Shown here piece after piece: positions 1 to 6,627 of a DNA stretch of 11,057 nt (position 1 is its first letter; the number at the start of each line of letters is the position of its first letter). Location of the stretch: assembly GCA_947490975.1 (NCBI GenBank), contig CANLHV010000035.1, positions 1-11,057 on the forward strand, given 5' to 3'. A program made the position numbers and the translations under genes. This stretch comes from Acidimicrobiaceae bacterium. Its GTDB lineage: Bacteria > Actinomycetota > Acidimicrobiia > Acidimicrobiales > Ilumatobacteraceae. The notes beneath the pieces were generated by a model. It saw nothing but the letters and a program-made list of their open reading frames with translations. It ran no database searches and was not told the DNA's origin.

Positions 1-22
1 ACAGATAGGATCTGAGTTCAAT

Positions 23-334
23 ATGTACGCAATTATTGCTTCTGGTGGAAAACAAGAAAAGGTTGCCAAAGGTCAACAAGTTCAAGTCGAACTGTTGGGC
101 GTCGCAACTGGCTCTGAGGTCTCGTTCACCCCGGTAATGCTCGTCGACGGTGAGAGCGTTCTTGCAACTCCTGCTCAACTCGCAAAAGCCTCGGTCAAAG
201 GCAAAGTTTTAGGCGAAGTCGCTGACAAAAAAATCGATGGCTTCATGTACAAGCGTCGCACGAACCAGCGCCGTCGATTCGGCCATCGCCAGCGCTATAG
301 CCTCGTTGAGATTACTTCGATTGTGAAAGGCTGA
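23..334 (+). CDS. rplU: 50S ribosomal protein L21 (bL21)
   Basis: This is large-subunit ribosomal protein bL21, which binds 23S rRNA and lies near bL20 in the assembled subunit. The 103-residue length is normal for the family. The start MYAIIASGGKQ is the classic bL21 N-terminus, and the basic stretch around residues 76-92 (KRRTNQRRRFGHRQ) is the family signature that contacts rRNA. The ATG at 23 fits the family start; an AGGA about 12 nt upstream is at most a weak ribosome binding site. The left window edge cuts the upstream region, so no promoter can be judged. rpmA follows after 3 nt, giving the usual rplU-rpmA operon, and the two are surely cotranscribed. Confidence 0.97.
   Translation: MYAIIASGGKQEKVAKGQQVQVELLGVATGSEVSFTPVMLVDGESVLATPAQLAKASVKGKVLGEVADKKIDGFMYKRRTNQRRRFGHRQRYSLVEITSIVKG
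325..330 (+). promoter_or_regulatory. Ribosome binding site of rpmA inside the end of rplU
   Basis: GAAAGG lies 7 nt before the rpmA ATG at 338 and overlaps the last codons of rplU. This position suggests translational coupling of the two ribosomal protein genes, and it supports the chosen rpmA start. Confidence 0.55.
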
Positions 335-337
335 TTC

Positions 338-595
338 ATGTCAAAAACCAAAGGTGGCGGTTCTACAAGAAACGGCAGAGATTCAAATGCTCAGCGCCTC
401 GGCGTAAAAGTGTTTGACAGCACATTGGTCAACGCCGGCACAATTTTGATTCGTCAGCGTGGCACAAAAGTGCACCCGGGCAAAAATGTTGGCAAAGGCA
501 GCGACGATACTTTGTTCGCGCTTGTCAATGGCAACGTTAAGTTTGCCGAGCGTCGTGGCCGCAAGGTTGTTGACGTCAATCCAGCATCTAACTAA
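338..595 (+). CDS. rpmA: 50S ribosomal protein L27 (bL27)
   Basis: This is ribosomal protein bL27, whose flexible N-terminal tail reaches the peptidyl transferase centre. The 85-residue length is typical. The start MSKTKGGGSTRNGRDSNAQR matches the family's KKGGGSxRNGRDSxxQRLGVK signature, followed by AGTILIRQRGTKVHPG (residues 33-48) and NVGKGSDDTLFAL. There is no Firmicutes-type cleavable leader before the Gly-rich tail, so the mature tail is made directly. The gene starts 3 nt after rplU. In many bacteria obgE comes next; here a convergent minus-strand gene follows instead, and the operon evidently ends here. Confidence 0.97.
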   Translation: MSKTKGGGSTRNGRDSNAQRLGVKVFDSTLVNAGTILIRQRGTKVHPGKNVGKGSDDTLFALVNGNVKFAERRGRKVVDVNPASN

Positions 596-628
596 ACAGT
601 TCTTACTGTTTTGCGAGCGAGGCTCGCG
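594..628. terminator. Candidate terminator region between convergent rpmA and the nucleoside hydrolase gene
   Basis: Two adjacent inverted repeats fill the gap between the converging genes. AAACAGT (594-600) pairs with ACTGTTT (606-612) around a 5-nt loop, beginning within the rpmA stop codon. GCGAGC (614-619) pairs with GCTCGC (623-628) around GAG. Only short T runs follow on either strand, so neither is a textbook intrinsic terminator. Their position makes a bidirectional stop plausible. Confidence 0.35.
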
Positions 629-640
629 ATTGGTGATCAG

Positions 641-1573
641 CTAATTATTCGCTAATGCTGTTCGCAGCATCTTGATGAACTTTTCGCGGTTGACGCGCAA
701 TACGACGCGACAGTTATTGCGATTGTTGATGATGTCAAGGTGATCGACAATTGTTTGGCCGCGGGTGTCGCCAAAGCCAAGGTTCACTCGAACGTGTTTT
801 TTAACTTCTGAGGTGACGATCGTTGGATCAAGAGCGACTGCCATTGCAATTGGGTCGGGCAAATCGAAACCATCAAGTTTTGTTTCAGTGCGACAAAACT
901 CGCGCACTTGGCGCTGAATCTTCATTGCGAAACTGCCAAGATTGCTGAGTTTGCTCAGTTCATCGGCGAGTGTGTCAGAAACTACCGCGTCGGCTACTGA
1001 GACGTCCCAGCCGACCATTTCGAGAGGCAAATCAGAATCGAAAACAATTCGAGCCGCTTCTGGGTCGGCCCACACATTGAATTCAGAAGCCGCGGTTACG
1101 TTGCCTGGCAAAGCGCCAGTACCGCCCATAATCACGCAGCGTCGCACCCACTTGGCAAATTGAGGTTCGATCGAAAGCGCGAGAGCGACATTGGTTAGTG
1201 GCCCCAATGTGACGAGATCAATTTCATTTGGTCTGGCACGAAACGTGGCGATCATTTCGCTGATTGCATGAGTTGAAGTCGGCTTTCGACCTTCGAGTTT
1301 TAAGCCGATGTCGCCCATGCCATCAGTGCCATGCACGTTTTGTGCCGAAGAAAAACTTCGAACGAGTGGTTTATGGGCGCCAACATGAACGGGTGTTTTT
1401 GCTCCGCACATTTCGATTGTGTACAGCGCTGCTTGAACGCCAGAATTAATCGGCACATTGCCGGCGACTATTGAGATGCCAAGCACGTCTGTGGCTTTAC
1501 TCTTCAAAGCAAGAATTAAAGCCACCGCATCGTCTGACGCCGTGTCAGTATCAATCCACATTTTTTGGGTCAT
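641..1573 (-). CDS. Inosine/uridine-type nucleoside hydrolase
   Basis: This is a cytosolic nucleoside hydrolase of the inosine-uridine (IU-NH) family, which splits a nucleoside into free base and (deoxy)ribose for salvage or catabolism. The 310-residue length is typical. The N-terminal Ca-binding motif DTDTASDD is intact (Asp8, Asp10, Asp14, Asp15). Other family elements are HGTDGMGD (81-88), LVTLGPLTNVALAL (120-133), MGG (149-151), EFNVWADPEAA (164-174) and DPIAMAVALDP from Asp240. Asp240 probably corresponds to the last metal ligand. The residue before it is Pro rather than the His of well-studied purine and pyrimidine hydrolases, so substrate choice cannot be predicted. The ATG start lies 10 nt after the dGTPase-like gene's stop codon and has no obvious ribosome binding site, so it is probably translated from the same message. 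Confidence 0.9.
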   Translation of the reverse strand: MTQKMWIDTDTASDDAVALILALKSKATDVLGISIVAGNVPINSGVQAALYTIEMCGAKTPVHVGAHKPLVRSFSSAQNVHGTDGMGDIGLKLEGRKPTSTHAISEMIATFRARPNEIDLVTLGPLTNVALALSIEPQFAKWVRRCVIMGGTGALPGNVTAASEFNVWADPEAARIVFDSDLPLEMVGWDVSVADAVVSDTLADELSKLSNLGSFAMKIQRQVREFCRTETKLDGFDLPDPIAMAVALDPTIVTSEVKKHVRVNLGFGDTRGQTIVDHLDIINNRNNCRVVLRVNREKFIKMLRTALANN

Positions 1574-1583
1574 GAATCGAGTT

Positions 1584-2738
1584 TCATTTCTCGGTGCCGA
1601 TGCCTTGGGGCAGTTGCGATTCGGGCCAGTTGAGAAGCGACATTGCTTGGCGGCAAGCGAAGCGGTCGGTCATGCCACCGACATAAGTGACAGCAAGTTT
1701 GATCGCCTCGGCGCTATTTGGGTCGAAAAGTTCGCGCTCGCCTGGGCTATGCATGAGTTTTGGATTAGCCACATAATGCTCAACGAGCGCGCGCAATAAA
1801 ACAATTACCGACTCGGCTTGCGCACGCGACTCGCGACGCATGTAAATGTTGTCGTAATTGAATTTACGAAATGCCGCCAACGCATCGGCGCACTGACTGG
1901 TCATCGCCACGCGACCTGTAGCGGCAGTCGCATTGATCATCGCACTAATGAACGCCCGAAGTTGTTCGTCGCGTTGTGTGCCACAGACCGAACGCACTAT
2001 TTCTGGCAATTGCTCGGGGGTGACGACACCGGCAGCAACTGCGTCTTCGAAATCGTGACAAACATATGCAATGCGATCTGCCCACGAGACGATTTCGCCC
2101 TCTGGGGTTTTCGGTGCAGGTCGCGACCACGAATGGTTGCGGATGCCATCGAGAGTTTCAACACACAAGTTAAGCGGCACGAGCGTGACGTCGGCGCCCC
2201 AAACGGCGTGGTCATAACCGCCGTCGACATACGGCGACAATGCATCTTCGCTGGCATGACCACCAGGGCCGTGCCCACAGTCGTGACCCAAGGCAATTGC
2301 TTCGGTGAGCGCAACATTGACGCCAATCGCGCGCGCGACTGAGGTGGCAACTTGTGCGACCTCAAGAGCGTGAGTCAAACGCGTTCGCTGATGATCTTGC
2401 GGAAAGACAAAGACTTGAGTCTTACCAGCAAGTCGACGAAATGAAGACGCGTGCAAGATGCGATCGCGATCGCGCTCAAAACATGTGCGAAATTTGTCTG
2501 GCTCTTCTTCAACTGCTCGATTTCCGGCGCCAAAGCTTCGTGTTGCAAGAACTGTGAGATTTTGGTTTTCGAGCTCTTCGCGTTTGCGTCGATCGACTAA
2601 ATCGCGCGCACCTGAACCAGCCCACGAGTCGGCGTGTGCGAGGCGAATTTCAACATCGGTGTCAACGCTGTGACCGTGCATCGTTTCGGCCCACGCTTTG
2701 GCTCGTGACGTATGCGCGTTTTTATCCTCAATAACCAT
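1584..2738 (-). CDS. dgt: Deoxyguanosinetriphosphate triphosphohydrolase-like HD protein
   Basis: This is an HD-superfamily phosphohydrolase of the dGTPase type, which cleaves dNTPs (classically dGTP) to deoxynucleoside plus triphosphate and so tunes the dNTP pool. From the ATG at 2738 it is 384 residues. The family block FRTCFERDRDRILHASSFRRL lies at about 83-102, followed by KTQVF and TRLTHALEVAQVA. The metal ligands are in place: His123 (LTHALEV), His152-Asp153 (GHDCGHG) and Asp221 (SWADRIAY). The segment after HD reads GPGGHASED rather than the usual PPFGHxGE. About 45 residues precede the usual family start, with no alternative start near it. ATGs at 2750, 2681 and 2837 are in frame. I chose 2738 because TATGGT lies 7 nt upstream, suggesting a leaderless start. 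It is divergent from obgE and followed by the nucleoside hydrolase. Confidence 0.85.
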   Translation of the reverse strand: MVIEDKNAHTSRAKAWAETMHGHSVDTDVEIRLAHADSWAGSGARDLVDRRKREELENQNLTVLATRSFGAGNRAVEEEPDKFRTCFERDRDRILHASSFRRLAGKTQVFVFPQDHQRTRLTHALEVAQVATSVARAIGVNVALTEAIALGHDCGHGPGGHASEDALSPYVDGGYDHAVWGADVTLVPLNLCVETLDGIRNHSWSRPAPKTPEGEIVSWADRIAYVCHDFEDAVAAGVVTPEQLPEIVRSVCGTQRDEQLRAFISAMINATAATGRVAMTSQCADALAAFRKFNYDNIYMRRESRAQAESVIVLLRALVEHYVANPKLMHSPGERELFDPNSAEAIKLAVTYVGGMTDRFACRQAMSLLNWPESQLPQGIGTEK

Positions 2739-2745
2739 TGACACA

Positions 2746-2751
2746 ACCATA
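2746..2751 (-). promoter_or_regulatory. Candidate -10 box for a leaderless dgt-like transcript
   Basis: On the minus strand TATGGT ends 7 nt before the ATG at 2738, the distance expected if transcription begins at the start codon. No Shine-Dalgarno precedes this ATG. No good -35 box is visible. Confidence 0.35.
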
Positions 2752-2826
2752 GGCAACGGGTGAGCCCAGATTGTCGCTTGTAGCCTTGAATAGCCTGCTT
2801 TCGCTACGAGTAGCCACGCAGACCCC

Positions 2827-2832
2827 GAGGAG
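2827..2832 (+). promoter_or_regulatory. Ribosome binding site deciding the obgE start
   Basis: GAGGAG sits 4 nt before the ATG at 2837 and is the strongest Shine-Dalgarno in the window. It settles the start against an in-frame ATG 66 nt upstream at 2771, whose extra residues have no counterpart in Obg proteins. Confidence 0.8.
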
Positions 2833-2836
2833 ACCA

Positions 2837-4087
2837 ATGAGTGTGTTTGTTGACGAAGCCCAATTAAATGTTCGCGGAGGCGACGGGGGTAGTGGCTGCG
2901 TCAGTTTTCGTCGCGAGGGGCCGGTTGTAAACGGTGGTCCGAATGGTGGCGACGGCGGCAACGGTGGTTCGGTTTGGCTCGAGGCCGACCGCAACGTGGC
3001 GAGTTTGTTGGCTTTTCGCGATCACCCACATCGTCGCGCACAAGACGGTGTATCTGGGATGGGAAAAGACTTGCATGGTCGACGTGGCGAAGAACTTGTC
3101 GTAAAAGTTCCTGAAGGCACAGTCGTAAAAGATCTTTACTCAGGTGAAATTTTGGCCGACCTACCGAGTCATGGTTCGAGATGGTTAGCGGCTCAAGGCG
3201 GCGAGGGTGGTCGCGGAAACGCTCGCTTTTTGTCGAATCGTCGTCGTGCACCAAAATTTGCCGAGCAAGGTGAACATGGTTTAGATCGTTGGCTCAAACT
3301 TGAAATGAAATTGATGGCAGATGTTGCGCTGGTCGGGTTTCCTAATGCTGGCAAGAGCACATTCATTAGTTCGGTTTCGGCGGCCAAACCGAAGATCGCT
3401 AATTATCCGTTCACAACGCTTGAACCACATCTCGGTGTCGTGCGCTTAAACAACACGACAGAGTTTGTGATTGCCGACATTCCGGGCATTATCGAAGGCG
3501 CCAGCCAAGGCAAAGGTTTGGGCGATCAGTTTTTGCGACATATCGAGCGCGCCCGAGTTCTTTGTGTGCTGATTGATTTGGTTTCAATGGAAGAAATTTC
3601 GCCAGCCGATCAAGAAGAAATCTTGTTGCGCGAGTTGAAGGCTTATCAACCTGAATTGCTCGATCGTCCGCGGTTGATTGTTGCTACTAAGACAGATTCG
3701 GCAACGCCTGAGGCAATCGCCGAATGGAAGGGTCCGAAAATCTCGGCAGTTACTGGTGATGGTGTGCGCGACGTTTTGAATCAACTAGCCGTCTTGGTCG
3801 CCGAAGCTCGAACGACAGAGCCTGCGCCAATTGGTCCGGTGACATTTCGCCCAGAGCCACAGGGCACACGCGTTGAGCGAATCGGTAGCAACGAGTTTCG
3901 TCTGCACGGGCGCGATATCGAGCGTTCTATTGCTATTAATGACCTGACTAATGCTGATGCTTTGAATTACATCGATGATCGCATGTCGCGTCTCGGTATA
4001 CCGCGACTGTTAGCGCGCGCGGGTGCAACCGAAGGCGCAATCGTGTGGATTGGCACATTCTCGTTTGATTACACGCCGGAGCAATAA
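2837..4087 (+). CDS. obgE: GTPase ObgE/CgtA, ribosome assembly
   Basis: This is the Obg GTPase, which binds the 50S subunit and acts in late ribosome assembly and growth control. At 416 residues it has three domains. Residues 1-158 are the Gly-rich Obg fold, starting SVFVDEAQLNVRGGDGGSG. Residues about 160-325 form the G domain: G1 GFPNAGKST (167-175), the Obg-type YPFTTLEPHLG switch I (190-200), G3 DIPG (214-217), G4 TKTD (284-287) and G5 SAVT (303-306). Residues about 336-412 are the C-terminal OCT domain, including ERSIAINDLTNADALNYI and IGTFSFDY. G4 has Thr instead of the usual Asn of NKxD, a substitution tolerated in some GTPases. Normally obgE follows rpmA; here the dgt-like/nucleoside hydrolase pair lies between them, so obgE needs its own promoter. 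proB follows after 2 nt. Confidence 0.97.
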   Translation: MSVFVDEAQLNVRGGDGGSGCVSFRREGPVVNGGPNGGDGGNGGSVWLEADRNVASLLAFRDHPHRRAQDGVSGMGKDLHGRRGEELVVKVPEGTVVKDLYSGEILADLPSHGSRWLAAQGGEGGRGNARFLSNRRRAPKFAEQGEHGLDRWLKLEMKLMADVALVGFPNAGKSTFISSVSAAKPKIANYPFTTLEPHLGVVRLNNTTEFVIADIPGIIEGASQGKGLGDQFLRHIERARVLCVLIDLVSMEEISPADQEEILLRELKAYQPELLDRPRLIVATKTDSATPEAIAEWKGPKISAVTGDGVRDVLNQLAVLVAEARTTEPAPIGPVTFRPEPQGTRVERIGSNEFRLHGRDIERSIAINDLTNADALNYIDDRMSRLGIPRLLARAGATEGAIVWIGTFSFDYTPEQ

Positions 4088-4089
4088 CT

Positions 4090-5181
4090 ATGCGCGTCGT
4101 TGTAAAAATAGGTACTTCATCGATCACAACAGATCTCGGCAGCATTAACTCGGCTGCTGTTAATGCGCTCTGTGAACAAGTCGCCGAGTTGCGCAAGGCA
4201 AATCACGAAGTTTTGATTGTTACATCGGGTGCTGTTGCGGGTGGTGTTGCCGCCTTGAAACTAGGCAAGCGACCAACCGATATGCCTACATTGCAAGCGC
4301 TTGCGGCTGCTGGTCAAAGTCGATTGATGCAAGAGTACAACGTGCAACTTGATCGTCATCAGTTAGTTGGTGCGCAAGTTTTGTTAGTGCCAAACGACTT
4401 CATTGATCGCCATCAGTATCTGCATGCTCGCCAAACATTGTTGCGTCTGCTCGAGTTGGGCTGCATACCGGTGATCAACGAAAATGATGCGATCGCCAGC
4501 GATGAGATTCGTTTTGGTGACAACGATCGAATTGCAGCGCTCGTTGCCCACAGCGTGTCGGCCGATGTTTTGATTTTGCTGACTGATTTAAAGGGTCTCT
4601 ACACTGCCGATCCGAATGTTGACCCAAAAGCAGTATTCATTGAAACCGTTAATGCCGATGATGAGTTGTTGTCGGTTCGTGCAGGCAACTCAGCAAACAC
4701 CGTCGGCAGTGGTGGTATGGCTTCAAAACTTGCCGCTGCTCGAATTGCGTCGTGGTCTGGTGTGCGTACGGTGATCGCCGCAGCACAACGAAAAAATGTC
4801 GTTGTAGATGCCGTCAATAAAGTGCCTGACGCTGGCACACAGTTTTTGCCGCGCCAACGCGAACTTACTGCTCGCAAATTGTGGATTGCATTTGCCGCGC
4901 AAGCCACCGGCTCGGTAACAATCGACGACGGGGCGCGCGATGCCGTACTTCGACGCAATGTTTCGTTGTTGCATGCAGGTGTCAAGCATGTGCAAGGCGA
5001 CTTTGAGGCCGGTGACACGATCGAAGTTTTAGATAGTGCTGGCCAAACTATTGCCCGTGGCATGGCAAGTGTCAGCTCGGTGCAGGCGAGTGCGGGCGCG
5101 GGTCAAAAGAGCGCTGACCTTGGCGATGGCATTTCAGCCGAAGTGATTCATCGCGACGATTTAGTCGTGTTGATCTCTTAA
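4090..5181 (+). CDS. proB: Glutamate 5-kinase with PUA domain
   Basis: This enzyme phosphorylates L-glutamate with ATP to glutamyl 5-phosphate, the first and usually proline-inhibited step of proline synthesis in the cytosol. It has 363 residues. Residues 1-250 are the amino acid kinase fold: VVVKIGTSSIT at the start, VTSGAVAGG (44-52), NENDAIA (130-136), FGDND (142-146), TDLKGLYTADP (165-175) and GSGGMASK (206-213). From about residue 258 (ARKLWIAF) comes the C-terminal PUA domain typical of the long bacterial form. The ATG is 2 nt after the obgE stop with no independent Shine-Dalgarno, so coupled translation is likely. proA, the usual next gene, is absent; the next gene runs in the opposite direction. 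Confidence 0.96.
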   Translation: MRVVVKIGTSSITTDLGSINSAAVNALCEQVAELRKANHEVLIVTSGAVAGGVAALKLGKRPTDMPTLQALAAAGQSRLMQEYNVQLDRHQLVGAQVLLVPNDFIDRHQYLHARQTLLRLLELGCIPVINENDAIASDEIRFGDNDRIAALVAHSVSADVLILLTDLKGLYTADPNVDPKAVFIETVNADDELLSVRAGNSANTVGSGGMASKLAAARIASWSGVRTVIAAAQRKNVVVDAVNKVPDAGTQFLPRQRELTARKLWIAFAAQATGSVTIDDGARDAVLRRNVSLLHAGVKHVQGDFEAGDTIEVLDSAGQTIARGMASVSSVQASAGAGQKSADLGDGISAEVIHRDDLVVLIS

Positions 5182-5191
5182 ATATTTGAAT

Positions 5192-5231
5192 GACTGACGT
5201 GCGTTAGTCGGCTACCGCAAAAGTTTTGCGG
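5192..5231. terminator. Inverted repeats at the proB/murJ convergent junction
   Basis: GACTGAC (5192-5198) pairs with GTTAGTC (5203-5209) around GTGC with one G-T wobble; it spans the 22-nt gap and the murJ stop codon. Six bases further, CCGCAAAA and TTTTGCGG (5215-5231) form an 8-bp inverted repeat around a single G, inside the last murJ codons. Neither is followed by a clear T run, so termination is inferred mainly from position. Confidence 0.3.
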
Positions 5232-6574
5232 CGAAGCACGACGATTGCGACACCGCTAGAAATCAAGTAGGCGAAAGAAAATGCAAGTCCTAAGCCGAGA
5301 ACGTCGTATTTATCGACGAGCAAGATAGCGAAGATGATGTTCAATATGTTTTCGAACACATTTATGAAAAATGGTGTGCGGGTATCACCATGACTGTAGA
5401 AGCCACGCAATACGAATAGATAAATCGAAAATCCAGAAAGACCCACACTTAGACCGACAAGCGCCCGAGCGGTGTTTGTCACCGCTGATTCATCAAAATT
5501 GCCATATTGCAGCAACAGCGCGACAATTGGCTTGGCGAAAATTGCCAAGATTATCGATGCCGGAATTGTGGCTAGTGCGGTTAGTCGAATACCCGAAAAA
5601 AATCGACGGTCAAATTCTTGTTTATTTTTTTGCGTAACTGCGCGAGCGAGTTCAGGTACAAAAGTTGTCGCTATTGAAACTGCCAGCAGTCCGTGCGGCA
5701 ACGAGAAAAACGTATATGCCTTCGAGTACGCATCGACATTGCCACTGCCCGGATTAGCGAGGTTCTTGATGATCACGAGGGCTATTTGGTTAGCGGCGAT
5801 ATACCCAACTGCCCAGCCAGAAAGTTTGAGCAACTCTTTAACCGCCACATGCGAGAGGTCAAAGTTCCATTTCAGTGTCGTGCCACTATTTCGTAAAGCC
5901 CAGATCATGCCAACAGCCATCACGATGATGCCTGAAGTTGAACCCATGCCGAGAAGCCATTGCAAAGACTTATTGTCGACTACTTCATTGAGTGTCGGTG
6001 GGTCAACACTGCTGATGCGGCTAACGAACAGTAGAGAAGTGATCGTGACAAGGTTTGCTAAGACGGGTGTCCAAGCAGCAGCAAAAAACTTTTTGTGCGC
6101 ATGCAAGATCGAAGTGCAAATTGAAGTGACGCCATAGAAAAATATTTGCAAAAGCAACAAGCGTGTGAGAATCGTGCCCGCCTGGCGAAAGAGATCGGCG
6201 TCAATTTCGCTGGCAGGGTTCAATGAAAAAACTCTAAAGATCAATGGTGCAAGCGCAATGGCGAGCGCAGTAATCACGCCAAGAGCAACGAAAGCGAAAC
6301 TCGTGATCGCACTGACTGACTCGTCGTCGCCTTTTTGCAGATGTCGCGTAAATAAAGGCACGAGCGTTGCGGCGAGAATGCCGCCGAGCAATAATTCGTA
6401 AACAACATTGGGTGCATTGTTGGCAATGTCGTAAGCGTCGGCGAGAGCGGTCTGGCCGACAACAACGCCGAAAACAATGATGCGAACAAGACCCGTAAGT
6501 CGACTTAGCGCAGTGCCACTGGCCACAGTGAGGTTGGCTCGCAGCAGACCCGAACGGGCGGTGGGCATAGCCAT
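5204..6574 (-). CDS. murJ: MurJ/MviN-type lipid II flippase
   Basis: This is a polytopic inner-membrane protein of the MOP superfamily, which flips the peptidoglycan precursor lipid II outward. From the ATG at 6574 it has 456 residues and about 13-14 hydrophobic segments. The family start is visible: LLRANLTVASGTALSRLTGLVR (two Arg, 25 and 31), ADAYDIANNAPN (44-56) with Asp46, and SLPHGLLAVSIATTFVPELA at about 291-310. Position-by-position comparison with the Escherichia coli protein suggests that Arg52 and Arg270 of that protein are Tyr59 and Thr288 here. An upstream GTG (6595) and a downstream ATG (6568) are also possible starts. I favour 6574 because TACGAT lies 8 nt upstream and the GTG would fall inside or before that box. 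The gene is divergent from the AAA+ gene and convergent with proB. Confidence 0.9.
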   Translation of the reverse strand: MAMPTARSGLLRANLTVASGTALSRLTGLVRIIVFGVVVGQTALADAYDIANNAPNVVYELLLGGILAATLVPLFTRHLQKGDDESVSAITSFAFVALGVITALAIALAPLIFRVFSLNPASEIDADLFRQAGTILTRLLLLQIFFYGVTSICTSILHAHKKFFAAAWTPVLANLVTITSLLFVSRISSVDPPTLNEVVDNKSLQWLLGMGSTSGIIVMAVGMIWALRNSGTTLKWNFDLSHVAVKELLKLSGWAVGYIAANQIALVIIKNLANPGSGNVDAYSKAYTFFSLPHGLLAVSIATTFVPELARAVTQKNKQEFDRRFFSGIRLTALATIPASIILAIFAKPIVALLLQYGNFDESAVTNTARALVGLSVGLSGFSIYLFVLRGFYSHGDTRTPFFINVFENILNIIFAILLVDKYDVLGLGLAFSFAYLISSGVAIVVLRRKTFAVAD

Positions 6575-6582
6575 GGCTTCTA

Positions 6583-6588
6583 ATCGTA
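6583..6588 (-). promoter_or_regulatory. Candidate -10 box for a leaderless murJ transcript
   Basis: On the minus strand TACGAT ends 8 nt before the ATG at 6574. The same hexamer precedes the SURF1 start at a similar distance. No clear -35 box is visible. Confidence 0.35.
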
Positions 6589-6620
6589 ATTGCACTTAGT
6601 TAGACCAAGGCCTGCACGGC

Positions 6621-6626
6621 TAGGGT
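6621..6626 (+). promoter_or_regulatory. Candidate -10 box before the MoxR-type ATPase gene
   Basis: TAGGGT ends 1 nt before the ATG at 6628 but exactly 7 nt before an in-frame GTG at 6634. If this is the -10 box, the message is leaderless and the true start is the GTG, two residues shorter. Read instead as a Shine-Dalgarno, the AGGG inside it also suits the GTG better. Confidence 0.3.
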
Positions 6627-6627
6627 T

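Noticed and set aside
1818..2342. 174-codon plus-strand frame opposite the dGTPase-like gene
   Set aside because: It is antisense to conserved HD-domain coding sequence and has no family features.
2771..2836. Extended obgE start at the upstream ATG
   Set aside because: The strong GAGGAG ribosome binding site and the conserved SVFVDEA N-terminus place the start at 2837; the extra 22 residues match nothing in Obg.
2871..2975. GGTGGC-like tandem repeats suggestive of a minisatellite
   Set aside because: They encode the conserved Gly-rich loops of the Obg N-terminal domain and are explained by the protein.
5472..6137. 221-codon plus-strand frame opposite murJ
   Set aside because: It lies wholly antisense to a well-supported membrane protein gene, has no ribosome binding site and no recognisable domain; it is a shadow of murJ codon use.
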